A stretch of 64,000 nt of DNA from Planotetraspora mira (GTDB lineage: Bacteria; Actinomycetota; Actinomycetes; Streptosporangiales; Streptosporangiaceae). The position numbers and the translations under genes were made by a program. Every line of letters begins with the position of its first letter. Within the stretch, counting starts at the first letter, position 1. The stretch is taken from NCBI RefSeq assembly GCF_016863275.1, contig NZ_BOOO01000004.1:248001-312000 (forward strand), given 5' to 3'. Positions 36,920-44,965 of this stretch are shown here, in pieces. The notes under the pieces were generated by a model, which was given only the letters and a program-made list of their open reading frames with translations, was not told the origin of the DNA and did not search any database.

Positions 36920-39178
36920 TCAATGGAGCGGGTCAGCGGCTCGCTGGCCGGCGATGAGCCCCGCTGCGCCCATCTCCCTGGTCAGCCACGCGAGCGCGGC
37001 CTCCCCGTCCTGCTGCCGGTTCCGTACGCCTCCCTCATGGGCCGCGCCTCCCTCATGGGCCGCGTGTCCCCCTGATGTCACACCCGCCGCCGGAACCCCG
37101 TCGGACGCGTGAGTCGCGTTCGCCGTCGGCACGCCATCCGCATCGGCGCCCTGTCCCGCCGCCTTCGCCGGGTCACCGTCACCGGCCGGTACGGCGCCCG
37201 CCATCGGATCCGAGCCGTTCGAGGCCGTGGGGGCGCTCCCGGCCGCCCCGCCGCCGGGTGTCTGCCCGGGGTGGTCGGCAGGCGTGAGCCCGTTGGCCGG
37301 CATGAGCCCGTCGAAGGGCACGGGACCGTTCATGACGGCCATGCCGTCCTGCGGCGCGAAGCCGTTGACCGCCGCGAGCGTGACCCCCGTCCCGGGGACG
37401 GTGCCCGCCGCCTGGACGTCCCCGGACATGGCCGCCCGGCCCGTGGCGAGGGGCAGCAGCCCGGCGAGGCCCATCTCGGCGGTGAGTTCGGCGGACAGCC
37501 TCCGCACCTCCTCAGGCTGCGGCCTCACCCGCATGAGCGCCGGGCCCAGGGCGCGCAGCACATTCGGCAGCCCCGCTCCCGTCCGGTACGGATCACCGAG
37601 ATCGAGCGCCTGACAACTGGCCCTGATGACGTGGAAGAGTCGGTCGACCCTGCGGGCGTCGCGCCGGCCGTACGCGTAGTGGAAGTCATCGTGATGGGCG
37701 AGCACCAGAGCGGCCAGCCCGGTGACGTGCGGCGCGGCCATGGAGGTTCCGTCCCAGGCGGCGTACGTCTCCGGAGGGACGCACGACAGGACGGCGACTC
37801 CCGGAGCGCACACGTCCACCTCGGGCCCGCGGCACGTGAATCGGGGCGAGAAGTAGCCCTCGCCCGTCACCGGCCCCCGGATCTCGGCGGCGTGCCCGCT
37901 GCCGCCGGGGAACGTCCCCACCTTCCCGATCGCGGCCACCGTCAGCACGGTCGGAAGGTTGCCGGGGAAGCCGACGGAGCCGCCGTCGCTTCCGGCGGCG
38001 ACCACGCACGCCACCCCCGCCCGGCGCGCCTCCTCGATCTTCGCGGCGACGAGCCGCGAGGAATGGCGGCTGCCGAGGCTGAGGTTCATCACGTCGATGC
38101 GCTGCTCGATGCAGTAGTCGAGCGCCTCGATGAGGTCGCTGAACCGGCCACCGGGGAATATCTTGCAGGCGTGGACCTCCGCCTCCGCGGCGAAGCCCAC
38201 GATGCCCCGCCCGTCGTCCCCACCCGCGATGATCCCGGCGCAGTGAGAGCCGTGGTGGGCGGTGTCGTCCGTCCAGCCGTCCGGCTTTCCCCCCGCCAGA
38301 TCGATGCCGCACGTCACCCGGCCGAGGAGATCGGAATGCTCGGCCGCCGCCCCCGAGTCGATGATCGCGATCTTGACTCCCGCGCCGCTCAGGGCCCGCG
38401 GGAGACGGTCGAGATCCATCGCCCTCTGTCCCCAGCCGAAGACCTGCCGCCCGGGGAATCCCTCGAGTCCGTCGGACAACCCCGCAGCCTCGATCAGGTT
38501 CTCCCGGCTCGACGACAGGGCCGGTCGCTCCACATACGAGCTCCAGTGGCCGGATCGCGGCCTGACCAGCAGGCTGACGATCGACTCCGCCGTCTCGCCC
38601 ACCATCGTGACCGTGGCGCGGCCGTCCGGCCCGGTCACCGCCTGGGCGGGCCAGCCGGACCCGGTCAGCATGACGACGGCCCCCGGCACCGGCGTGCCGT
38701 CGGAGCCCTGGACCAGGAACGCGAAGGTGCTCTCCGTCCCCAGAGGCGGCGCGGCCGACGCCTGCCTCCTCTTCCGTGGCGGCGAAGGGACCTCGCTGTA
38801 GGTCAGCAGCCGGTCGCGTTCGATGTGCACCTGGGGCAGCCGCCGTCGCAGGGCGGCCGCGTGCTCGACGGTCATGTCCGCGACCACGACGGCCGGGAAG
38901 GCCCGGGCTCCCATGCCCGGCTCCGCGGCCGTCGTGGGAAGCCTGCGGCGTACGGCGACCTCGGGATCGCTCTCGAGCAGCCGGTGCAGCCCGTCGGCGT
39001 CGAGAGCCTGGCCGTCCGTCCCCGCCTGCGGATGAGCCTGGGGTGGCAGCGCGACCATGTAGCGCAGCGGACGCGGCAGCACCGGCTGCGGGCCCTGCCG
39101 CGACGTCTGCCGCGACCGGTTCGGGCCCGGCGGGCGCGACTGCCCGCTTCCGTTCTTGGGCTTGTCGTCACTGGTCAC
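36920..39178 (-). CDS. leaderless subtilisin-like (S8) serine protease
   Basis: A 752-aa protein without a signal peptide. Residues about 40-130 look like a prodomain, about 150-205 like a small beta-sandwich (DGTPVPGAVVMLTG, DGRATVTM), then the S8 catalytic domain: Asp274 (IIDSG), His309 (HGSHCAG) and Ser479 (GTSMAAPH). The position of the usual oxyanion Asn is Ser397 (VVAAGSDGG). The C-terminal 190 residues are Gly/Ala/Asp-rich. They are bounded by two related pieces, LTAEMGLAGLL (565-575) and LTREMGAAGLI near the end. It is the last gene of a three-gene operon with a Gln-rich protein. Confidence 0.9.
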   Translation of the reverse strand: MTSDDKPKNGSGQSRPPGPNRSRQTSRQGPQPVLPRPLRYMVALPPQAHPQAGTDGQALDADGLHRLLESDPEVAVRRRLPTTAAEPGMGARAFPAVVVADMTVEHAAALRRRLPQVHIERDRLLTYSEVPSPPRKRRQASAAPPLGTESTFAFLVQGSDGTPVPGAVVMLTGSGWPAQAVTGPDGRATVTMVGETAESIVSLLVRPRSGHWSSYVERPALSSSRENLIEAAGLSDGLEGFPGRQVFGWGQRAMDLDRLPRALSGAGVKIAIIDSGAAAEHSDLLGRVTCGIDLAGGKPDGWTDDTAHHGSHCAGIIAGGDDGRGIVGFAAEAEVHACKIFPGGRFSDLIEALDYCIEQRIDVMNLSLGSRHSSRLVAAKIEEARRAGVACVVAAGSDGGSVGFPGNLPTVLTVAAIGKVGTFPGGSGHAAEIRGPVTGEGYFSPRFTCRGPEVDVCAPGVAVLSCVPPETYAAWDGTSMAAPHVTGLAALVLAHHDDFHYAYGRRDARRVDRLFHVIRASCQALDLGDPYRTGAGLPNVLRALGPALMRVRPQPEEVRRLSAELTAEMGLAGLLPLATGRAAMSGDVQAAGTVPGTGVTLAAVNGFAPQDGMAVMNGPVPFDGLMPANGLTPADHPGQTPGGGAAGSAPTASNGSDPMAGAVPAGDGDPAKAAGQGADADGVPTANATHASDGVPAAGVTSGGHAAHEGGAAHEGGVRNRQQDGEAALAWLTREMGAAGLIAGQRAADPLH

Positions 39179-39242
39179 TGCGTCCCGACTTTCCCCAGCT
39201 CAGGCTGGTCTCACTGGCCGCACCCTCGCGGGCTCGACCGGA

Positions 39243-39581
39243 TCAGGCGATCGGCCGGGTCACCGGGGCTGCGGACCAGTGACCCGTGGCGATGCTGTCG
39301 AGCACCGACTGGATCTGCGCCACGCACGCCTCGTGCTGCCCGGCCCGGTAGAGCTGCACCGCCCGCACCACCAGAGGAACGATCCCGGCGACCTGCGGCG
39401 CCTGTGGGATGGTCGCCTGCAGCCAGCCGTAGAGCTGCTGCAGGCTCATGGCGCAGTGCACCTGCAGGAGGCCGGATGGTCCGGGCCGCCCCGGGCCCGG
39501 CGACATCGCCGGGCCCGTGACCGCACCCATCCCACCCGAGCCGGCACCGGGACCCAGCGGTCCCCCACCGATCGAGTCCAC
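39243..39581 (-). CDS. 112-aa protein of the Gln-rich/protease operon
   Basis: GTG 39581 follows GGAGG by 7 bp and lies 14 bp after the stop of the Gln-rich gene, 64 bp before the protease gene. The first 40 residues are Gly/Pro-rich. The rest is helical (SLQQLYGWLQ, VAGIVPLVVRAVQLYRAG, EACVAQIQSVLDSI). I do not recognise a family. Its placement suggests an adaptor between substrate and protease; this is only inference. Confidence 0.7.
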   Translation of the reverse strand: MDSIGGGPLGPGAGSGGMGAVTGPAMSPGPGRPGPSGLLQVHCAMSLQQLYGWLQATIPQAPQVAGIVPLVVRAVQLYRAGQHEACVAQIQSVLDSIATGHWSAAPVTRPIA

Positions 39582-39595
39582 CTCGCGTCCTCCGC

Positions 39596-40375
39596 TCAGA
39601 ACCCGGAGCCGGCGGCCACCGGAGCCTGCTGGGGGGACACCTGCTGGCCGGCCTGGCCGAACGCCATGGGCATCTGCTGCTGCAGGTGATGTACGGCCTG
39701 GCCGTACACCATGGGCTGCTGCTGCAGCGCCTGGCCGAACGCCGCCGGCACCTGCTGCTGCAGGTGGTGCGGGGCGACCTGACCCTGCTGCTGCGGGAAG
39801 TGCTGGGCCTGGCCGAACGCCATGGCCGTCTGCTGCAGCGACTGCGGCAGCTGCTGAGCCATCTGGTTGGCCATCTGGTGCTGAGCCAACTGATGCTGGG
39901 CCAGCTGCTGGAGTGGCGACACCTGACCGAGCTGCTGGAAGGCGACCTGCTGAGAGGCCACCTGCTGGAGCTGGATGCCGTCGAGGATCTGCCTGACGAC
40001 GGCGGCGCCATGCCGGGCACCGATGTGAGCGACCTTGTTCCAGAAGGTGACCGGGCTCAGCACGTGTTCCTGCGGCAGGATCTGCTCATCCTGCGGCACC
40101 ACGGCCCCGAGCGGCGACATCTGCTGCAGCGCCTGCGCCTGCTGCAGTGCCTGGACCTGAGCCTGTGCCTGCTGCAAGGCCTGGAGCTGAGCCTGTGCCT
40201 GCTGCAGGACCTGAGCCTGCTGCAGCACCTGTAGCTGCTGAAGCGCCTGCATGTTCGGCGCGTGGATCGAGGATGCCGGGGACATCTGACCGAGGTGCTG
40301 AGGAGAGAGCTGCTGCTGAGAGCCGAATCCCAGCGGCATGGCCATGGACGTGGGGTTCATCGTCGTGAACGTCAT
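39596..40375 (-). CDS. glutamine-rich repeat protein (259 aa)
   Basis: First gene of the operon; GGAGA precedes ATG 40375. By my hand count about 73 of 259 residues are Gln. It has almost no charged residues (one Lys, two Arg) and no Cys. Residues about 42-88 are a coiled-coil-like LQQ-AQ heptad stretch. A short folded-looking segment follows (FWNKVAHIGARHGAAVVRQI). The C-terminal 75 residues repeat a unit of the type MAFGQA-HHLQQQ-P about four times. There is no signal peptide. It resembles prion-like or phase-separating proteins; no function is known to me. Confidence 0.75.
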   Translation of the reverse strand: MTFTTMNPTSMAMPLGFGSQQQLSPQHLGQMSPASSIHAPNMQALQQLQVLQQAQVLQQAQAQLQALQQAQAQVQALQQAQALQQMSPLGAVVPQDEQILPQEHVLSPVTFWNKVAHIGARHGAAVVRQILDGIQLQQVASQQVAFQQLGQVSPLQQLAQHQLAQHQMANQMAQQLPQSLQQTAMAFGQAQHFPQQQGQVAPHHLQQQVPAAFGQALQQQPMVYGQAVHHLQQQMPMAFGQAGQQVSPQQAPVAAGSGF

Positions 40376-40572
40376 AGTGTCTCCTTCGAGCCAGGTAGGT
40401 CTGGCTCATCGCCCATGCGATTACACCCCGTGACAATTCAGACACGCAACGCTATATGCGTAATGATATGACTAAGCCCGATTTGACCTGATTCATCGTG
40501 GCCCGGAAAGATCAGAACGAAGATCGCGGAGGACTCGGCGGTCACCCAACGTCACCACGAGGAGGGGCGCGG

Positions 40573-41391
40573 ATGAACGACCTGCCCATCTGCCTGACCT
40601 GTGGCGTCCAGTACGCCGGCAGCCGCGAGGACTGCCCGATCTGCGAGGACGAGCGGCAGTACGTCGGCTGGGACGGCCAGCGGTGGACCTCGCTCGACGC
40701 GTTGCGCCGGGCGGGACATCGGGCCCGGATCGAGGAGGAGGGCCCGGGCGTCGTCGGCGTCGGTACGGTGCCGGCCACCGGGATCGGCCAGCGGGCGCTG
40801 CTCGTCCGGACGCCTGCGGGAAACGTGTTGTGGGACATGGTCACCTACCTCGACGACGACGTCATCAGGCAGGTGCGCGATCTCGGCGGGATCAGCGCGA
40901 TCGCGATCAGCCACCCGCACTACTACGGCACCATGGTCGACTGGGCGCACGCGTTCGACGCACCCGTCTACATCCACGCGCTGGACCGCGAGTGGGTGGC
41001 GCGTCCCGACGACTCGGTCGTCTTCTGGGAGGGCGACACCCATGAGATCGGCGACGGTCTCACCCTGGTCAACGCCGGGGTCCACTTCGCGGGCGGCCAG
41101 GTGCTGCACTGGCGGGACGCCCCGGACAGCGCCGGCGCCCTGTTCTCCGGCGACATCCTGCAGGTCGTCAAGGACCGCCGCTGGGTCGGCTTCATGTACA
41201 GCTACCCGAACCTCATCCCGGAGCGGCCCCGCACCGTGCGCCGGGCCCTGTCACTGCTGGAGCGGTACCCGTTCGACCAGGTCTACGGAGCCTGGTGGAA
41301 GCACGTGGTGCGCACCGACGGGTCGGAGGCCGTCCGCCGCTCCGCGGAGCGCTACCTGGACTTCGCCCTGGACGACGCGCCGCCCGTGTGA
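40573..41391 (+). CDS. MBL-fold hydrolase with N-terminal zinc ribbon
   Basis: A 272-aa protein. ATG 40573 has GGAGGGG 8 bp upstream, which is better than GTG 40498. The N-terminus has CLTC and CPIC (Cys7, Cys10, Cys21, Cys24), a probable zinc ribbon. The metallo-beta-lactamase core shows SHPHYYG (His114, His116) in place of HxHxDH and LFSGDIL. The Asp and His of the second metal site are absent, so a single-metal or altered reaction is possible. It is divergent from the Gln-rich operon across 197 bp. Confidence 0.85.
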   Translation: MNDLPICLTCGVQYAGSREDCPICEDERQYVGWDGQRWTSLDALRRAGHRARIEEEGPGVVGVGTVPATGIGQRALLVRTPAGNVLWDMVTYLDDDVIRQVRDLGGISAIAISHPHYYGTMVDWAHAFDAPVYIHALDREWVARPDDSVVFWEGDTHEIGDGLTLVNAGVHFAGGQVLHWRDAPDSAGALFSGDILQVVKDRRWVGFMYSYPNLIPERPRTVRRALSLLERYPFDQVYGAWWKHVVRTDGSEAVRRSAERYLDFALDDAPPV

Positions 41392-41399
41392 CCCGTGGT

Positions 41400-41864
41400 T
41401 CAAAAGCCCAGGTCGCCGAGCCCGGGGTGGTCGTCGGGCCGGCGGCCGAGGGGCCAGTGGTAGGCGCGCTCCGACTCCTTGATGGGCAGGTCGTTGATGC
41501 TGGCCAGCCGTACGCGCATGAGCCCCTGCTCGCCGAACTCCCAGTTCTCGTTGCCGTAGGAGCGGAACCAGTTGCCCGCCTCGTCGCGGCACTCGTAGGC
41601 GAACCGCACGGCGATGCGATTGCCGCCGAAGGCCCACAACTCCTTGATCAGCCGGTAGTCGAGTTCTCTCGCCCACTTGCGGCTCAGGAACGCGACGATC
41701 TCGTCCCTGCCGGTGAGGAACTCCGAACGGTTCCTCCAGCGACTGTCGGTCGTGTAGCCGAGCGACACCTTCTCCGGATCACGCGAGTTCCAGGCGTCCT
41801 CTGCCAGGCGGACCTTCTCGACGGCCGTCTGGTGAGTGAAGGGAGGGACCGGAGGGCGAGTCAT
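41400..41864 (-). CDS. DUF1348 (NTF2-like) protein
   Basis: A 154-aa protein. ATG 41864 has AAGGAG 5 bp upstream. It starts [20 protein letters not shown] and contains [20 protein letters not shown] and [20 protein letters not shown], typical of DUF1348, an NTF2-like alpha+beta barrel. The reaction is unknown. It converges on the MBL gene with an 8-bp gap. Confidence 0.85.
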   Translation of the reverse strand: MTRPPVPPFTHQTAVEKVRLAEDAWNSRDPEKVSLGYTTDSRWRNRSEFLTGRDEIVAFLSRKWARELDYRLIKELWAFGGNRIAVRFAYECRDEAGNWFRSYGNENWEFGEQGLMRVRLASINDLPIKESERAYHWPLGRRPDDHPGLGDLGF

Positions 41865-42067
41865 GCGTGCTCCTTGGTTCGCTCGGAATGACCGCGCGCG
41901 TCGCACAAGGCCGCACCCGGGCCGACTAGCGGACAAAACGCCCGCTCACCGGCCAACGTATCCTCCGGCGGCCGCGGGACCCTGCCGTCGCTCATCAGGG
42001 GCCCGCAAGTATTCGCCCAAGGGATGGCTCACGCCCACTGCTCGCCCAGTGGTGGCTCAGGCTCGGT

Positions 42068-42361
42068 TCAGTAGCGGCCCAGCCGGGCGGAGGTCTCGGT
42101 GACCAGTTCGAGCAGGGCGGGCTGGACGTCCGGGCGGACCCGGAGCAGATCCTCCAGACGTACCCGCCACGCGCCGATCTCGGCGAGTGACGCCTCTTCC
42201 CGCTGCAGGCGCGTCCGCGTCGTGGCCAGGCACACCTGGTAGGTGCGGCCGAGGTTCCGCTCGAGCATCTCGCTGAGCCACCAATAGGTGTCGGCGCCGG
42301 ACGCGGCGACGAAGGCGCGTGCGCCTTCCCACGCCACACGTTCCTGATGGATGACGTCCAT
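42068..42361 (-). CDS. small hypothetical protein
   Basis: A 97-aa protein from ATG 42361. It is mainly helical, with no membrane segment. GADTYWWLSEMLERNLGRTY and WRVRLEDLLRVRPDVQPALL are the most distinctive stretches. I do not recognise it. The codon bias is normal for the window. The 203 bp upstream of DUF1348 (41865-42067) show nothing clear. Confidence 0.6.
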   Translation of the reverse strand: MDVIHQERVAWEGARAFVAASGADTYWWLSEMLERNLGRTYQVCLATTRTRLQREEASLAEIGAWRVRLEDLLRVRPDVQPALLELVTETSARLGRY

Positions 42362-42435
42362 GGCTGGAAGCTACGCCCGCCGATCACCCCGTGCAATGGC
42401 CCTCGACGCCCTCATTCACAAGCGTTCCCGAGCGG

Positions 42436-42480
42436 CCGGCGTTTCGCCGGGATCGCCGGGATCGGCAGGGTGATCACCCT
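42436..42480. terminator. hairpins between propeller gene and hypothetical gene
   Basis: CCGGCG at 42436-42441 and CGCCGG at 42445-42450 form a 6-bp stem with a TTT loop. AGGGTGATCACCCT at 42467-42480 is a perfect 14-bp palindrome. Both follow the stop of the minus-strand beta-propeller gene at 42503, so they are probable terminators. Confidence 0.45.
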
Positions 42481-42502
42481 GGTCACGGCATACCCGGGGT
42501 GA

Positions 42503-43597
42503 TCAGAATCCGGGGTCCTCCACAGACGGGGAGTTGGCTCCCGGGACCAGCAGTCGCGGGCCGCCGCTCCCGTCGGCGGGGACGGCCCACACGTCGTTGA
42601 CGCCGTCGCTGCGCTGCAGGCCGTAGGCGACCGTGCGATCGTCGAGCCAGATGGCCTGGTCGTCCACGCTGCGGCTCTCCGCCGTCGCGACGACCTTCTT
42701 GCCCGCCAGGTCGAGCACCGACAGCCGCCACCCTTGGGCGGGGTCGCCGTCGATCGCCGCCTTGAACGCGACGCGGGTGCCGTCCGGTGACAGGGAGGGG
42801 CACTCGACGCCGTCCGCCACGGTTTTGAGCGTCCTGGCCGCGAAGTCGCCCTCGACGAGGTAGCGGTGCCCGGCGGTCGCCATCGTGGCGTAGAACCGGT
42901 TGTCGTCGCGGGTGAAGGTGACGCCCCACACGTTGACGTCCGCCGCCCGGTACGGCCGGCCGTCGACGACGGCCGCGAACTCCTCCACGGAGGAGGCCAT
43001 CCGGCCGGTGCGGGTGTCCAGGATGCCGGCCCGCGTGGAGAACTCTCCGCCCGCGTAGGAGTCACCGCTGACGAACAACGTCCAGGCGATCATCCGTCCG
43101 CTGTCGGACACACGCAGACGATTGGGGAAGCCGGTCAGCCGGATCGACCGTCTCTCCCGCATGTCGTCGTCGAGCACGGCGAGCCGGGTGGCCCCGAGGG
43201 CGCTCGCCGGACGGAGGCAGGCCACCGTGCCGGCGGCCGCGTAGGCGCGGTCGCAGCGCTGCGAGGTGACGATCCGGGGTCCGCGCGGATCGCCGAGTGA
43301 GACGGCGGCCACCATGCCGTTGTCGAGCATCCGGAGCCTGGGGCCGCCGGCACTGATCGTGCCCGCGTCCGCGGCATTCGGTTCCGCGATCGCCGGTGAG
43401 CCGGTCGGGGCCCGGAGGATGTACACGACCCCCACCACCGCCAGCAGGACGGCCGCGGCGAACGCGATGGACACCCTGGCCCGCAGGCTCAGCCCGCCGC
43501 CGGAGCCGGACACGCCGGAACCTCCGCCGGTGTCGCCCGGCACGCTGGACGGACCGGTTTCGCTGGACCCGCTCGGGTCGTTCATGACGTCGCTCAT
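42503..43597 (-). CDS. membrane-anchored beta-propeller (TolB/WD40-like) protein
   Basis: A 364-aa protein from ATG 43597, which overlaps the MFS stop (ATGA). A Gly/Ser-rich N-terminus and one transmembrane helix (about residues 41-63) precede an extracellular domain of propeller-like blades, for example CPSLSPDGTRVAF and DDRTVAYGLQRSDGVNDVW. It probably binds something on the cell surface, and the coupling suggests a link to the transporter. Confidence 0.75.
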   Translation of the reverse strand: MSDVMNDPSGSSETGPSSVPGDTGGGSGVSGSGGGLSLRARVSIAFAAAVLLAVVGVVYILRAPTGSPAIAEPNAADAGTISAGGPRLRMLDNGMVAAVSLGDPRGPRIVTSQRCDRAYAAAGTVACLRPASALGATRLAVLDDDMRERRSIRLTGFPNRLRVSDSGRMIAWTLFVSGDSYAGGEFSTRAGILDTRTGRMASSVEEFAAVVDGRPYRAADVNVWGVTFTRDDNRFYATMATAGHRYLVEGDFAARTLKTVADGVECPSLSPDGTRVAFKAAIDGDPAQGWRLSVLDLAGKKVVATAESRSVDDQAIWLDDRTVAYGLQRSDGVNDVWAVPADGSGGPRLLVPGANSPSVEDPGF

Positions 43598-44892
43598 GCC
43601 GTCGCCTCCTCCGTTCCGCTCGTCCGCCGGTCCTGTCCGGACAGCAGCACCGCCGTCGCCGTGATCGCGACTCCCCCGGCCAGTACGGCGAGCAGGATCG
43701 CGGCACCGGTCCCCCACAACTGCCACGCGACGCCGAACAGGACGGACGACCCCAGATAAGCCATGGCCTGGCCGGTCTGCACGAGTGCGAGCCCTGTCGT
43801 GCGCAGCCGTTCCGGCAGGAGAGGCGCCGCCAGGGCCATCAGGATGCCGTCGGTCGCGGCGTAGAAGAGTCCGTAGAGCCCGAGCACGCCGATGACGAGC
43901 ACGGGCCCGCCGACCGGCCCGAGCAGCGCCAGGTACACCAGGATCAGTGCGCCGTAGCCGCAGAGCGTCACAGGGAGCCGGCCCACGCGGTCGGCCAGGA
44001 CGCCCAGCGGTGCGGCGAGCAGCAGGTACGCCAGGCTCGTCCCCACGGCGAGCAGCGGGAACCAGCCGAGCGACAGGTCTTCCCTGCGCTGGAGCAGGAG
44101 GTAGACGAAACCGTCGCCCACCGTGGCCAGGCCCAGCAGGCACGCCGCGGCGAGGAGTCTGCGCACGCCGGGGATGCGCAGCAGACCGGCGGCCTGACGC
44201 ACCGAGACCGCCTTCCGGGACGGATCCGGCCCGGTGGCCGGCCCCGCGTGGTCCCGGACGAACAGCGCCAGGATCACCACGGCGAACGCGGCGACGCAGA
44301 AACTCGTGACGAACACGGCGTCGTACTGCTGCCCGGCCAGAGCGAGCACGGCCAGGGCGACCAGCGGGCCGAGGAAGGCGCCCACGCTGTCCATCGTCCG
44401 GTGCACCCCGAAGGCCCGGCCCAGCTGGTCCGGCGGGGCGGACAGGGTGATCAGCGCGTCACGCGGGGCGGTGCGCAGGCCCTTGCCCGCCCGGTCGGCG
44501 GCGATCACCAGGCCGATCGCGGTGACCGATCCGCCCGCCGCGAGCAGCCCGAGCTTCGCGACCGCGGAGATGCCGTAGCCGAGGCCGGCGACGGCCTTGC
44601 GCCTCCGCACCCGGTCGGCCAGGTATCCGCCGACGAGGCGCAACAACACCGTGGCCCCCGTGTAGGCGCCGTCGATGACGCCGTAGGCCGCGGGGCTGAA
44701 CTGCAGGCCGACGACGAGGTAGACGGGCAGGATCGCGGTGACCATCTCCGATGAGATGTCGGTGACGAGGCTGACGGTGCCGAGAGCGAACACGTTGGCG
44801 CCGATCGCCGTCCAGCGGCGCCGACCGGCCTGGCCGTCGCCGGTGCGCGTCCTCTGCCGGCCGATCGTGGACAGGTACACGGGTGTGCACAC
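43594..44892 (-). CDS. MFS transporter
   Basis: A 432-aa protein from GTG 44892 with about 12 helices. GGYLADRVRRRKAVAGLGYG is the MFS loop 2-3 motif, and DRAGKGLRTAPRDALI recalls uncharacterised permeases of the EmrB/MdfA-like group. The substrate cannot be predicted. Its stop overlaps the propeller protein's start, so the two are coupled. Confidence 0.85.
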   Translation of the reverse strand: MCTPVYLSTIGRQRTRTGDGQAGRRRWTAIGANVFALGTVSLVTDISSEMVTAILPVYLVVGLQFSPAAYGVIDGAYTGATVLLRLVGGYLADRVRRRKAVAGLGYGISAVAKLGLLAAGGSVTAIGLVIAADRAGKGLRTAPRDALITLSAPPDQLGRAFGVHRTMDSVGAFLGPLVALAVLALAGQQYDAVFVTSFCVAAFAVVILALFVRDHAGPATGPDPSRKAVSVRQAAGLLRIPGVRRLLAAACLLGLATVGDGFVYLLLQRREDLSLGWFPLLAVGTSLAYLLLAAPLGVLADRVGRLPVTLCGYGALILVYLALLGPVGGPVLVIGVLGLYGLFYAATDGILMALAAPLLPERLRTTGLALVQTGQAMAYLGSSVLFGVAWQLWGTGAAILLAVLAGGVAITATAVLLSGQDRRTSGTEEATA

Positions 44893-44913
44893 CTTCCCGA
44901 GTGGGGGTGGGAT

Positions 44914-44950
44914 GCCGCGCCCGGTGTGCGAGGGGCACGCCGGGCGCGGC
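44914..44950 (-). terminator. terminator after the phosphoesterase gene
   Basis: Arms GCCGCGCCCGGTGTGC (44914-44929) and 44935-44950 form a 16-bp stem with a single G-U pair and a 5-nt loop. It follows the minus-strand phosphoesterase stop at 44966, before the MFS start at 44892. Confidence 0.75.
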
Positions 44951-44965
44951 GCCGTACGGCCGGGA

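Noticed and set aside
37109-39520. Plus-strand frame of 803 codons
   Set aside because: It is antisense to the S8 protease, whose catalytic motifs fix the coding strand as minus.
39686-40234. Plus-strand Leu/Arg-rich frame opposite the Gln-rich gene
   Set aside because: It is the complement of CAG-rich codons (CTG-rich), and the minus frame has the ribosome site and operon context.
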